DNA of 64,000 nt from Rhabditophanes sp. KR3021 (GCA_963281155.1 CAUJLY010000001.1:2728001-2792000); one strand, 5' to 3'; shown: positions 23,385 to 35,500, numbered from the stretch's first letter. Notes: generated from the letters alone by a model not told the origin. A program made the numbers and translations.

Positions 23385-23807
23385 CGTAGCATTCTAATAT
23401 AAAGGAAGTATGACTACAGAAAATAACTAAAAATGGCGTCAACCAATGCCTAGACTGAAAATGTTTTGAAAATATGCTTCTATGGTATTGTTAATAGAAT
23501 GATTAAGGAACATACATACTGCTTTAAAATATAGAAATTAGTATCATAATTTGGAAGAACCAATCCATATTATTCACTCCAATACCTACTATCTTTAAAG
23601 TGTTAAATATACATATTATACATCCTAATTATGCTCTATTCCCTTATTATATAACATGTCCCTATTCTAAAATAAAGTCAGTTAGTTTTAAGTTGTTTAA
23701 ATGTCTATTGCCGAACAGTTGTTGGAACTAAGGTCTGATGTATGCACCAAAGACCTAAACATAAAGAATAAAATATTTGTACTCATTGAAGTAAATACTT
23801 TTGACAA
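23385..23807 (+). repeat. Duplicated 5' flank of a Str-like receptor (copy of about 27055-27320)
   Basis: Non-coding sequence here, for example around 'tgttaatagaatgatt' and the following 'gctttaaaatat...tatcataat', matches in order the sequence just upstream of the receptor at 27321 ('tattaatagaatgatt', 'gccttaaaggaaa...tatcat'). Together with the adjacent N-terminal fragment this marks a diverged tandem duplication that included the promoter region. Extents are by eye. Confidence 0.55.
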
Positions 23808-24014
23808 TGCTTGATTTCTACAATATTTTGAATGTCATAATCTTTTCCTAAGTGTTATCCCAAATCTTATTGCAATATCCTTGTACAAACATTTTTTAGT
23901 AGAGGGAACCCTAAATGTGGCAATGACTTCAACATTTTGCCAATTTACTTTGGATCTTATTTTTTCAATCATAAATTTAATAAGCCGTCTTGAACGTACA
24001 GTTAGACATTTTTA
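23808..24014 (+). pseudogene. N-terminal fragment of a Str-like chemoreceptor (paralogue of 27321-28360)
   Basis: From ATG (MLDFYNILNVIIF...) through 'NLIAISLYKHFLVEG' and 'NVAMTSTFCQFTLDLIFS' to 'NLISRLE', this matches the first roughly 68 residues of the receptors at 27321 and 57534. One base is missing after 'NVIIF', where the paralogue has a longer T run, and the frame ends in a stop soon after. The matching C-terminal fragment lies at 25960-26212, with unrelated sequence between. Confidence 0.7.
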
Positions 24015-24830
24015 ATTTAAAATAAGAGATATTAATAAGCATACACTTCTTATATCGATGGAAGAAGGTCCCGTAATCTAATAGTCTGGATGAATACATA
24101 CTCTGAAAATGGCGCAAGATTATGTCGATCGAAAGGAGTTGTTTCAACGAACAAACTGTGCCTTCTTCAAATAAGTGAGTATCATAATAAATATTTAAAA
24201 TTATATTAAAGTGAGTTATGATGCAATATCAAACATTTTGATATTTAATACTTTGTATTACAAGTTTGTATTTTTAACAGATTAATTGTCTACAAACTTA
24301 CAATAAATTCTTTAAACGTGGTTAAATCCTCGGAAATGGAATTAATTTGTTTTTATGTCCGGTAATAACAATTGTTAATGTGTAAAAGCATTGGTCATAG
24401 CATGGAATTCTCATTTATTTACTTCCTTTTAGCTGCTATTCTCGCTTTATTGGCTCAGATAACAAGAACGTCACTTTGATTTGCTTTATCACAAATAAAC
24501 AAAAAAAAAATTTTTTAAAGTCTAAAAAGGATAAACAAACGAAGTATAGATCAAACTTTCATTGGCCACATCTAGAAATTTAACTTATTTTGCTAAAAGA
24601 ATTAAAGGAAACCATCGTTAAAATTAATATTCTTGTCAGAAGTCACAAAAAGATCATTATGTAGACCAAATACAAACTGTTCAGAGTTTCACAAGGCTGA
24701 TTTATAGACCATGGTCTAGTCTACTATTTATTAATACGTATTTCATGGATATTCAGCTAGTTATATAATTATATGAACCCGATAAGAAATAACCTTTGTC
24801 GAGGATTAATTTATTCAAGTCATTTAATCA
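24015..24830. other. Intergenic/inserted sequence between receptor fragments
   Basis: Contains a 25-codon signal-peptide-like ORF at 24402 (MEFSFIYFLLAAILALLAQ...) and a 21-codon ORF near 24113, neither supportable as a gene. The rest is AT-rich without signal. Confidence 0.35.
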
Positions 24831-25437
24831 ACCTGGATGTGGACATCAAACAATATATTCCCATCAATCCATTTTCCTTCTAATACTTTATATGTTATGA
24901 TGCTATTGATATAATTAAATGTTGCTTTATTGTATCGAGACACAATATTTGTATGTAGCTTTTCGTAATGCTAATTCAAGTGGAATGTAATAAAATAGAA
25001 TGCAAAAGTTAAAAAAATAAGTTCGGATAATATATTTGCCCCCATAACAAGGGTATTTAATTTGAATGAATCAGCGTCAAAAATGACCAATACAAAGCCG
25101 TCACTTGGATATTTATTATAGACCTCTAAAGTCTAAATTTGTAACTATAATAAATAAGTATTAAACAAAGCAATCCCTTAAATTTCTGTGTTTTTTCTTC
25201 TGGAATCAGGTATAAATACGAGGTAGGAACCCATGCGATTGGCAATATAACCCATACATAGAAAAATAACATCTTCTCCCATTTAGTACTAAAATATTTA
25301 TGTTTATTTCTAACAAACACATTGTATCTTAAGTGGTAAGCGAGGCTGATTGATGAGATTATGTAGTGGATTACTGATAGCATGGTTGTTGTCAGGTATC
25401 TGCATAAACAGAGACATCCATTGTGATAGCAATACAA
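24831..25437 (-). pseudogene. Chemoreceptor-like pseudogene fragment (possibly Srh/Str-type)
   Basis: The minus strand reads '...SVIHYIISSISLAYHLRYNV' and 'WVILPIAWVPTSYLYLIPEE', which resembles a helix 3-4 region with a loop. The frame stops at 25126. A second open stretch follows at about 25100-24980 ('YPSDGFVLVIFDADSFKLNT', then a hydrophobic helix) and ends in TAG, and a third continues downstream. The hydrophobic/loop pattern is that of a nematode seven-helix receptor, but there are several stops and frame changes and no start. It lies antisense inside the gap separating the two halves of the 23.8/25.96 kb Str-like relic. The subfamily is uncertain. Confidence 0.5.
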
Positions 25438-25959
25438 GACTCAATGGCGATAATAGTGTCATATAAATGTTCATTGAATTGCAACATATTTAATCAAAGT
25501 ATGAAAAATAAGTGTCTGGATGTTCAAACAAAGAATGTAAATGTTTATTTTATGATATTTTGAGTAATTAAAATTGTACATATGTGTTTTGATGGCATTG
25601 TATTACTTCGTAGAGACATGATATTTATTAGGAACTGCAGTTATTCTAGAAAATGAATTTGTTTTTTATTTGAAAATGACTTGCTCATATCATACTTGAT
25701 CAATATTAATGTTAAATTTACATTTTAATTGTTGTATATCTAAATTGAGATATTTAAACAATCTAAATCCAAAATATTTGAATATCAAGACTTCAGCACA
25801 CAGCAATCGAAAATAAAAAAATTTAGCTACAAGAATAGTTCAAATGTGATACTTATAGACTAGGATAAAAACGTTTTGAAAATAGGTTCCACCTATATTA
25901 TTATTATATTTTTGGGAAGAGGTAATGACGACTTTTAATAAAACTAATTGAATTATATT

Positions 25960-26212
25960 TTCTTTAGTATTTTATTTGTCCAAGATAATCTCCTGTATTT
26001 CTACAACAGGTAACTTAAACAAATTTATAAATAACTTTATATATTTAATTTTTAGGAGTTTATTTAATATCTATTTTGTCCGGCATGTCTTAAATTTATT
26101 GAAAGGGATTATAATTTTGGCATCTCTTTTACCACCTATAAGTGCAAATGTGTTTTTGTTTCTATTTACAAAATCTCGTTCAAAAAGATGGCAGGATATA
26201 AAAAGAATGTAG
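25960..26212 (+). pseudogene. C-terminal fragment of a Str-like chemoreceptor
   Basis: It begins 'ILFVQ...' then a donor and acceptor pair (intron about 26009-26055) at the same position as in the paralogues, where 'IPTG' is followed by an intron. It continues 'LKGIIILASLLPPISANVFL' and 'FLFTKSRSKRWQDIKRM', matching '...GKWIIILASLLPAINAIVFL' of the 27321 gene. The pre-intron segment is corrupted ('DNLLYFYN' against 'ALAPVFLQF') and one frameshift is needed just after the acceptor. With 23808-24014 it forms the two ends of one ancestral gene. Confidence 0.65.
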
Positions 26213-27320
26213 ACATTACCATAATGAAGTAATTAATAATATAACATAGCTTTTTAGAAGTAATACAGATATAGAAAATAAGGATAATGTTATAGTAGTA
26301 ATAAAGATGTTAATTTAATAATCCGTAGCAATTCCGAATTCTTGTGTGTAAAACAATTTTCAATTAATAGTGCTTCATTTATTTTAAATCTCGCTCGGAT
26401 CGTATGATATTTTTATCATCCGAGCAATTAGAATATATTTGATAATAAACCAATAAATTGTAACTTTATCTCAAACATACAATGAGATATTTGGCTGAAC
26501 ATTTTTTTGACATTCGTGACAGCTTACAAATATATTACTCTCTTAAAAATCAAAATACATACAGAATGTATAGTTTCGGAGTATCCTTTTATTATTTCTG
26601 CTCCAAGAAAACTAATTCCCAAATAGTAATGCTAATTTTTATTCACAGTAACCTAGATAAACATAAAATGCACACATTAAAGACTATCTCTTTGTAAAAG
26701 CCTGAGGTTTCTATTAAGATACCATAAGTAAGTTCCGGAAACAATAAAAAGACTGTATATCTAGCAATAATGTCTAGCAATCTGTATCCTTAATTTTTTA
26801 GCTTTATATAGTGATGATGGTCAATCAATTTATCGAACTTTCAAATAATTTTCATGACTTATGTTTAATGGAAGCTTTAATTTAGTTTTAAAAGATATGT
26901 TAAAAATATAGCTTGGCAACAGTAGCTTGAAGCAAAAGAATAGGATGATCTTAAAAAATAGTTCCTGATGTTCATATTTCATATTCAAAAGGTACTATGT
27001 ACTATTTAATTTGTTCCATTTTAAATGAAAAAAATCATTTAAATCGGTAATACTTGTAGTCCGTGACATTCAAAAAACAATAAACATCGTTATAAAAAAT
27101 AGTCAAAAATGAGAATACTCATAATTTATAATGAAAAAAAGTTTTAAAAACATGTTTTCATAACATTATTAATAGAATGATTCAGGTAACCAAAACAGTG
27201 CCTTAAAGGAAAGTAATTTATTATCATCGTTTCCTAAAACTAATTCATAAAACGCCATTTTAATTACTACTAAGTATTAAAGGACTAAATACTTTTATTT
27301 ATTAAATTAAAAAATTGAAA
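26213..27320. other. Intergenic region with an imperfect inverted repeat
   Basis: Around 26393-26425, 'gctcgga' and 'tccgagc' pair across 'tgata/tatca' to form an imperfect hairpin. A 71-codon ORF at 26482-26697 has no family resemblance and is not called. Upstream of 27321 the sequence matches the copy at 23385-23807. Confidence 0.4.
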
Positions 27321-28360
27321 ATGGTTGATTTTTACACTATCTTCAATTTGATAATCTTTTTTCTAAGTGCTATCCCCAACATTATTGCGATATCCTTATA
27401 CAAACATTTTGAAGTAAATGGTAGCCAAAATGTGGCAATGATTTCAACTTTTTGTCAATTTATATTGGATCTAATATTTTCGATAGTAAATTTAATATCC
27501 TGTCTTGAAATTTCTATAATTAATAATACTTACTTGACATATCGTTTCCCATATTTAGATAACATACCAGTAACATTTAATCAGTATTGCTTTTGTGTTT
27601 GGTTATTTTGTCTCTTTTATTATTCAAATTTTGCTATAGTCTCAGTGACTATCTTTGTTCAATACTCTTTTGTTACTGGAGAAATAAAATTGAGGAGTTT
27701 GATTTTGATGTATATAACAGGAGTTGTTCTAATCGCACTATCTTTGATATATCTAGCGTTTTTTGGACTAGATCAAAATGTCGATTTATACATATTGTAC
27801 AAACAAAATATATTTATGAACAAAACAGATTTTGAAATTACAGAATCAAGCAAAGCGGTATCCCTTCCTTTGGATCTTCGAGTATTTGCATCAATCGGGC
27901 CAATATTTGTCATATTAAGTTTCTGTTTTTCGATAATAGCTATTGTATTGATAAAGTATCGTCGTTATTTGAAGAATCATGAAAACATTATGAGTGAATC
28001 TACAAAAAAGATGAATCATGAATTTTTTAATATTTTATTTATTTAAGCAATATCTCCCGTAATTTTACAATGCATACCAACAGGTTAATTACGAAATAAA
28101 ATTCATCTTCATATTAAATTAATTTTTTAGGCTGTTATATAATTACCATTTTTACGAGTGATTCTTTAAATATATTTGGAAAATGGATTATCATATTAGC
28201 TTCTTTATTACCAGCCATAAATGCAATTGTGTTTTTGACTTTATTTACAAAATCTCGTTCAATTATCAAGAAAAGATATACTCATGTTAAAAGTATATTT
28301 TTTAGCAAGCAAATTATGCCAAATATTTCTGGAAAAGTTCCTGACTTTATTCTGAAATAA
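27321..28360 (+). pseudogene. Str/Srd-like chemoreceptor with a single in-frame TAA
   Basis: Exon 1 (27321-28083; the first ATG is at 27321) and exon 2 (28131-28360), joined by a 47 bp intron, would give about 330 residues with all seven helices. Signatures include 'MSESTKKMNHEFFNILFI' and 'LLPAINAIVFLTLFTKSRS'. A TAA at 28044-28046 interrupts the frame at the position where the close paralogue at 56532-57534 has Gln ('FAQALAP' against 'FI-stop-AISP'), a single C-to-T type change. Everything after the stop, including the splice sites and the tail, is intact, so loss of function looks recent. The gene might also be a polymorphic null. The intact form would be a chemosensory GPCR. Confidence 0.8.
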
Positions 28361-28686
28361 ATCAAATCTTATTGAATAATAATGTTATGCTATTAAATTG
28401 TTAGATGATGTATAAACTATAAATCCTATCCATATGTTTGAAAACTGCAATAACAATTTAAAATAATAAGTACAATTAAATATTTGGGCACTATAAAAAA
28501 GCTAGATAATTTATTAACATTTAAAAATAAAAAATATTTTCAAACTTGTTAAATATGACTTTATAAACACTGTGGTTTTATTGATATTATTAGCATGCCA
28601 TGAAGATTAAATGGGACTTTATGAAAAGAAATTGGAAACTATCTTGATTTATATATCATTTATTTTAGATTAAACAATAACACAGG
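28361..28686. other. AT-rich intergenic region
   Basis: No signal; it separates the receptor pseudogene from a higher-GC gene. Confidence 0.5.
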
Positions 28687-29024
28687 ATGGCTGCTTCTTA
28701 TGATGTCACCAAGGTCTTTGGTTAAGATAATGTAAGTCATTGTTCGTTTTATTAATAAATTGGTTTATAGCTCGGAGATCACGATGACGCCTCGAACCGT
28801 GCTCCGGATGGTTCCTCCTTCAACTGGTTAGTCCTAATTGTTGTCTGTTCAGCTCTTGCTTTCTTATTTTTCGGCTGCTTATTACCTATTTTACCATAAA
28901 AAGACAGGAGGGAGTGTTATCCGTCGAGGATACTTACTACAACGCTGAGTCCAAGTATAAGGAAATGTCACACGACACGGAGTCCCATAGGTATAAGGAA
29001 ATACCAGACGTTGTCGATTCCTAA
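28687..29024 (+). CDS. Small single-pass membrane protein, apparent one-base frameshift
   Basis: A higher-GC stretch reads 'MAASYDVTK' (28687-28713), then probably an intron with a weak donor 'gtcttt' (28714-28770), then 'LGDHDDASNRAPDGSSFNW'. A hydrophobic helix 'LVLIVVCSALAFLFF' follows. The cytosolic part lies one frame over: 'TYFTIKRQEGVLSVEDTYY' and a tail with a Tyr-Lys-Glu repeat ('KYKEMSHDTE', 'RYKEIPDVV'), ending at 29022-29024. One base appears to be missing near 28855-28890. If an alternative donor at 28732 is used, an in-frame TAA at 28723 also appears. Without the shift the protein would stop just after the helix. Family unknown; the repeated YKE motifs suggest a signalling or trafficking tail. 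Confidence 0.5.
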
Positions 29025-29164
29025 ACTAATATTAATTATTTATTTCTCAAAGTATCTTTATATTTTACTAATAAAATTCATTTTAAAAGGTGTAAATTAT
29101 GTGTAAAATATTTAACTTTGACTATTTCATTTGATTTACCTTTTGCTATGTTATTTAACTTCTT

Positions 29165-29690
29165 TTGGTTCCTTTTGCAATTGTTTGTAGCTATGTCTTA
29201 AAGTCACCAAAATCGGTTTTATTCCACCACTAACGCCTGTTTTGGAAGGAAGTCGGTAATCAAATACAACATCGAAAAGCTTGGATTGTTGGCAAGTAAG
29301 CTCCTAACAAAACGCCGAGATTTGCTTTCTTAGCTTGTTTCTTGGAATGAGCTCTTTCAGAAGGTCCAGGGGTCGTGTAATCTCTAAAGAAGGCACTCAA
29401 AAAGTGGCATTTTGATCTTCATAAAGTGCCAAATTGAGATCGTTATTTGGTCCAGAAACAATATTATTTCTTCGTAAAGAATCCCAATTTGGCGTTAATG
29501 GTGGATCTGTAGATCGAATTTCACTGATATCATATTCACTCCTTGACAAATTTTTGACCATAAACTTTTTGTCTCTTCTTTTAGTGGTTGGAGGGATAAA
29601 CATGTAGGCACTGCTCAACTTGGAATTAACGGAAAACACCATACTCAATATCAAAGTCAAGGATATCGCAATTCTTTAGAGCTCCAGCAA
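29165..29690 (-). pseudogene. N-terminal fragment of a K-Cl cotransporter (SLC12/KCC-like)
   Basis: The minus strand encodes 'LNLALYEDQNATF', then, after one missing base in a T5 run near 29400, 'SAFFRDYTTPGPSERAHSK' and 'KKANLGVLLGAYLPTIQ'. This is the hallmark end of the cytosolic N-terminus and start of helix 1 in cation-chloride cotransporters of the KCC group. After 'PTIQ' the sequence leaves the family: no further helices follow, only 'DVVFDYRLPSKTGVSGG'. The full protein would be about 1000 residues, so this is a truncated copy. It may be a partial duplication of a gene elsewhere in the genome. Its higher GC compared with the surroundings suggests a fairly recent arrival. Confidence 0.65.
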
Positions 29691-29864
29691 ATCGTATCTG
29701 TTTGGCACAATTAATCCTTATTTTTTCAATGCAATTAACATTGATAGTTTATCGTCTATTCAGACTAGCCGTCCATTTGCTCTAATATACAATAAAAAAT
29801 AATCATTATGCCTTAAACGTACATTTGGAAAAAGTAAAAAACAAAAATTCTTGACAAGTATTCA

Positions 29865-30495
29865 TAAATGAATTTGATGGCTGCCACTAGTAATAGGACA
29901 TTCACACTTTAAATCATTTCCTAGTATTAGTGTTTTTTCGCTCATAAATTCAATCTGTGAGTTCATAAAAATTCTGTATTTAATTAAATACACGAAAATG
30001 GCGACTATGTTGACGCTGATATATACAAAATTAGGACATAGAGCTACCAAATAGTTTAATGAATTAATTTTAAATGAAATTGAAGTACTTGTTGGTGTTA
30101 TATACTCATTAGTTGTGTTAGTGCTTTCATAAAATTTAGGTAATATGTATGGTTCTGCACCTTTCATATCCATAATATACGACTCTTGCTGTTATAAATA
30201 TGCAACCTAAAACATTTGCAAATAACACTTTTAGTAACTTCTTTTTAGTTATTCTATGTTTATTAGATATAGTCAAAAATCTTGCTCAAATAGCTAAATT
30301 TACAGTTGTCAAATAAACAATTAACAAAAATAAATGAACTCCATGAGACAAATTGAACTGATTAAGATAAACAAAGCAATATGAAACGTAATCATTTTAC
30401 GTAATTATTTCACTATGAAAATGAGTGAAGTTGCAGAGAATAACATATCCGTAAATGTTTGCAAAAACATAACAAAATTTGCTTTTGATTGAGGT
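29865..30495 (-). pseudogene. Str-like chemoreceptor pseudogene (tandem copy of 31508-32560)
   Basis: The minus strand matches the neighbouring receptor segment by segment: 'NFVMFLQTFTDMLFSATSLI' against '...NFVIFLQLLTDLLYSMTSLI', 'YVSYCFVYLNQFNLSHGVHL', 'ARFLTISNKHRITKKKL', 'EYITPTSTSISFKINSLNYL' and 'FMNSQIEFMSEKT'. Lesions include a TGA where the neighbour has Trp ('LAI-stop-AR' against 'LAIWAR'), frame changes, and loss of the sequence after the 'SEKT' signature. No start was found. Confidence 0.7.
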
Positions 30496-31507
30496 AAATA
30501 AGTGAAATTGAATTATGCAATAAACAGACAGCACGGATCTTTTTATGATTTCGAAAATACAAAAAAATGTATTCAAGAAATACAGTATTCAAGGAAATTG
30601 TATTGCAATTTTGTAGATATAAATGCGAAATAAAATTTGTGATGGCGACAGACCTAGTACCTGTTGATATTTTTAGAATTGAAGTATGTCTAATGAACAT
30701 TAATAACAACCTTTGTTTTGCCAATCTTTTTCAAATGATTGGCGTTTAGCATAGATTTTTGTGGAAATTGAGTTTATATTGTGTGTAGTTTAAACTACAC
30801 CGTGGAGTGTGGAAAAAACATCAATAAAGGATGTCATTATAAAAAGTAATATAAAAAGGATTATTAATAAGTTTTTGGATCAGCTATTTTTGGGCGTTAT
30901 AATAAAAAGAGAAGTATATACTATTTGTTTTTCTGATAGTTTATATGTACTAATGTAAGTTAATCAAATCCTGAAGAATCTGAAAGAAATGAAATTATAT
31001 AGTAGAGTTAATTTACAAATTATTTAAGAAAAGACTTGTTTCAAAATTAATTTTTTTATTAAATTGTAAACCTCTTAATTTAAAATTATTACATCATTAC
31101 TTCAAAAATTCCAGGTGTTAATTAAAATTAAATCTGTTGAAATCAAAATATACATTATTTATTATTCTCAATTTCTGTTTTTCAATAGACACTTATAATT
31201 TTACAAAATGTGTTGCAATTAGAATGTACATGAACTAATTTGAAAAGTTTAATAAAGAATTTTTATTATTTAAAATAAATCAGTCATGTAACTTTATTTT
31301 GTTCGATAACATCTATTCTAAATCTGTCTATTATTTTAACTTAGTTTTGTTGATGAGTTTATGATGCTGCGGTGTAACGAGGAATTGAAATGTTACAAAG
31401 TTCATTTTTGATATCATCTGTTTCTTTATGATATTTTAAATGGTTATTAAAAACAGATAAAATATATTAACTAAGTGATTCTTAATTAAAAAATAAAATT
31501 ATGTAAA
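30496..31507. other. AT-rich intergenic region
   Basis: Short ORFs at 30413-30749 overlap the pseudogene in wrong frames. Nothing else is supported. Confidence 0.45.
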
Positions 31508-32560
31508 TTAGATAACTGTCTTAGGTTGAATTGTTGACATTTTCGGTTTCAACGTTGATGAAAGTCCATATTGACCTGTTGCTATAGTAGTATGTTTAGG
31601 TGTTACTAGATTGATTCTGCATAAAACAATGTTTCTTATTTTTTCGAATTTTTGAATCATAATTTGCCGCGATTTAGTTAAAATAATAAGGACAAAGAGT
31701 GAATTCAAAATCGGAACTGTGCTAGACAATTGAAAAACCAAGGTGCCCATTCAATGTGGATTTAACTTTAGCACAACAAGTGCAACATACAAAATAGCCG
31801 GAACAAATAACAGACATACAGGAGCGCATAACTCTAAGATTAACAATCTTAAAAAATCATATTCCAGTTTTTTTGTTTTTTCGCTCATAAGATAAGATTG
31901 TGACATCATGAAATTTCTATACTTTTTCAAGTAGTTAAAAATCAGGATCAAATTGATATTAGTAAACATAGAAGTAGGAATTACACCTATCAGGAAATTC
32001 CATTCATTCACTTTAAAAGAAAGAGAAGTGCCTGCTGACGTTATATATCCACTTGTATTATTACTAGCTTGATAATATTTTGCCAACATTTTTGTATCTG
32101 CATTGTGGTCAAGACCATAATACACTAACCATGCAGTCACACCTAAACAAGATAGAACATTTGCAAAGAAAACGAAGAATAATCTCTTCATGGTTATCTT
32201 GTGTTTGTTATAAATTGTCAAATATCTTGCCCAAATAGCCAATGTCACCATACAAAAGTTAAAATTAAAAGTCGTTAATGAGATAAGCAGTAGAAATACA
32301 TAAACTTGATAAGACAATTTGAAATTTTGAAAGTAAACAAAATAAAATGAAACGTAATTGTTTTGTGCAATTACTTCACTACAAAAAATTAGCGACGTCA
32401 TTGAATAAAGAAGATCAGTTAATAATTGTAAAAATATAACAAAATTACCAGCTTCCATTCTTCCGGCTACTTTGTAATGAGGGTACATTGTTAATATCAA
32501 GCAGTTCGTAAGTACGGATAAGCCAAAAATTAGGGTATTTGAGATTGTTTGGAAAGACAT
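31508..32560 (-). pseudogene. Str/Srd-like chemoreceptor with a single in-frame TGA
   Basis: The most likely start is the ATG at 32560 (MSFQTISNTLIFGLSVLTN...); longer N-terminal readings exist. The frame shows seven hydrophobic segments, 'LAIWARYLTIYNKHKIT' after helix 3, 'LMSEKTKKLEYDFLRLLI' before helix 6 and 'LNSLFVLIILTKSRQIM' at helix 7. It is open to 31508 except for one TGA at 31753-31751. Alignment with the receptor at 56532-57534 ('GRWIII' against 'PH-stop-MGTL') puts Trp at that position, so a single TGG-to-TGA change would explain it. No intron compatible with the frame removes it. The truncated product would lack helix 7. Recent pseudogene, null allele or base error are all possible. 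No introns are seen. Confidence 0.75.
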
Positions 32561-35500
32561 GCTTTTTATTAAAATTAGAAATAATAATGAGATACGTTTT
32601 TCGTTAAGCTTTTTTATAAGAATTTGGTAAAAAAATATTTTTGTAGACAGAAGGTAAGAACTGTTCATGTGCCTAATACATTTTTTATAATATTAAATAA
32701 ATACATTTTTTGTTGATCCTATTAGAGTCTAATGAATTGAATTAAGACATAATTCACACTATAATTTACATTGAAGTTTTTCATGTATTACAATGAACAT
32801 GAATAATACCTATTAATTATGATAGCGGCAAAATGGGAAATCTTTCTATTTTGAGAATTATGGAATGTCTAGTAAAATTTAAGATGAATACTGGGGTCTT
32901 GGTCTAACAGTTTACACACAAAAAAGTTTAGATGACAAAAGAACTTTATTAACAACAATTATTAAGTAATAAATTTATATAACTACCCCAAAGTATATAG
33001 TCGAATACGTTTAGGCTTTTTGATCGCAAGGTAGAAAGTAAATAAGCTATAATAAGATAAATGGCTAAATATATACATTATATGCAACATTATATTAATA
33101 ACACGAAAGGTAATTGAGGTTGTAAAGACAACCATCCATCGGCAAGAGAGATTATAAGAATAACTCTTAATCCGTAAATACAGGCTTTTATATTAGTAAG
33201 AATAACGATGAGATAAACATGCCACATCGTTGGATGGTGGAGCATTTCATCAAAATAGATATGATTGCTTAACCATAGCAAAGATCGCTTGGTATATCGC
33301 CAAGATATCACTGTTTATTATTTTAGGAAAATGAACAATTCTTTTGATACATTAATTGAACAAAACTTAAAGCATCCTATGCAACAGATTACAATATTAT
33401 TTTGTACTTTTAAAATTGACGATAATTTTTATTAGTATGAGTTGTATGTAAGTGTAATATGTGGAGCTTTTTCAAGCAAATGTGTCATCTTTTGATTTTT
33501 CATTGGAAACTCCTAATCAGTTCCAGCACTTTTTTGGTATCACTCTCTGGGATGAATATCTGCATTATAATCTACTACTGAAGATTAATAAAACCAAGGA
33601 AACAAATTATCTTATTATCAAAACACTTTGTAGAACAACCAAAGGAGTCTAAGAAATTGTTTAGGATAAGCCAATACAAGCAAATAGTATCAACAGATGA
33701 CTTAATTGAATATCACATGTCATGTTATTTTAAGGCATTCATTTTTATCAATGTTTTGTGCTACAGTATATTAGATGTAATAATATCATTTTAAAAATAT
33801 GTGGGGTAATTTGTTTTGATCATTCATGAATTAGAAGTTGACATTCAAAATGAGATGTCTGCAATAGTATCTTTGATCTAAAGAATGATCTTAAAAAGAA
33901 GACAAAAAATAAGAACAAAGACTTTATAAATATGTGCTTGAATATTCAATTATTTTTAGTCAGTTGGCAAATCTATCAAAAATATGATTGAACATACTAT
34001 GTATAAATTATCTCTAACACTTTTTAGTTGTATCTGTCTCATTTTTAAATGCACATATTTTCTTAATATATTCCATTCTTTTCACAAATAAATTATCTTC
34101 AACAAAACTGTTCTGATGTTATCTTATGCTCATATTTTTTTGCAATCAGCTTGTTTATTACATAAATAATTGAATATATGTAGTAAAAATGTTTGCCAGA
34201 TCTTTCGATGTACAACTGTTTTTGTATTTCGACAGAGCAATTTATTATTTCAAAATAGTTAAAAGTATTTGCAGTAAGATTGCACCTGTCTAAAAATAAC
34301 TTTTGTGGAAATTATTTTATACAAATGTCACTTGTTTCATTCTTAAATAAAGATAGGTTGGATCATTTCACGTTTGACTTAATTTAAAGAAATAATTTTA
34401 GTTGTATTAATTTTAGGACATGCCAAGCTAGTGGAATGTAAATTAAAAGCTATATTCTATTTATTCTTTTTAAAATATAATACTTTATTTTCAATCAAAG
34501 GAATTCAATAAATTCAGTGTGAGTAAATAATATTTAAATCTAATTTAACCAATATAAATTTAGTAGTCAAAAAGTACTTTTCACGTAGGATATAAACTAA
34601 GAAATTGGAATAAATATATAATGTTGTCTTACAAAGAAATTTGAATTGATTAATGAATATGTTTCATAATCTAATCTACTCCATTACTTTTAAGAAATTC
34701 GAAATAGAAGCATGATTTTTTCAAACACTGGTCAAAGTGCCATTTCACATCGTGCAGATAAAAATTAATTGATGATATTCAAAGTATTGCATTCAATTCA
34801 CTCACCATTAAATATATAAAACACATCTGTAAGTTATTTTCGTACGCAAAATTGTCAATAAATACATATAAGCATTTATGTACTACTAACAACAGTTAAT
34901 TAGTTGTACTCTAAATTATAATATCTATTTATGTTACTCATTTTGATCAAATTTAGGTTGCTGGTTCAGGATCTATCATTCATAGGGAAGAATCAATGTA
35001 CAGTTTTCCCTATGTAGATGCATTGATCTTTGTCACTAAATCTGTTATAACCCGCATTTTTCGGAGAAGATTCAATTGTGATGCATATCCATCGGTCTTT
35101 TCAAGTTTCTATCTGAGACTATATTACATAAATCTTCACATTTCCTTAGTTTATATCGTCTGTGCAAAGTATTTTTTGGTTTTTTTCTCTTTATTTGCAA
35201 ATAAATATTATTTTTTAAAATTAAAAGCTTAATTTATTGAATCAGGTGAGCATTAGAGAAGAACTGATATTTGCTGTCCCCTTAAGTAACTTATTTTGTA
35301 ATATTAACTAACAGATTGTTTTCAATATTGTACTAATGTTATACTCGAATGATGATTTTTTACTGAGAAAATAACAAAGAATTTACAAGCTTGAATACAA
35401 ATGATTTGTTAGAATGCGGAGTACAAAATATTAAATGATTTCTTTAAACCACAATTTAGGAAGTGATATTAACAAGCATTCAGCATGTTGTTCAAAAATA

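Noticed and set aside
31751..31753. A variant genetic code with TGA read as Trp
   Set aside because: Other genes in the window end in TGA (for example at 6141-6143) and use TGG for Trp; single nonsense changes explain the cases.
33090..35232. Short ORFs that resemble hydrophobic segments
   Set aside because: No ordered receptor motifs and no splice-compatible partners; too weak to call.
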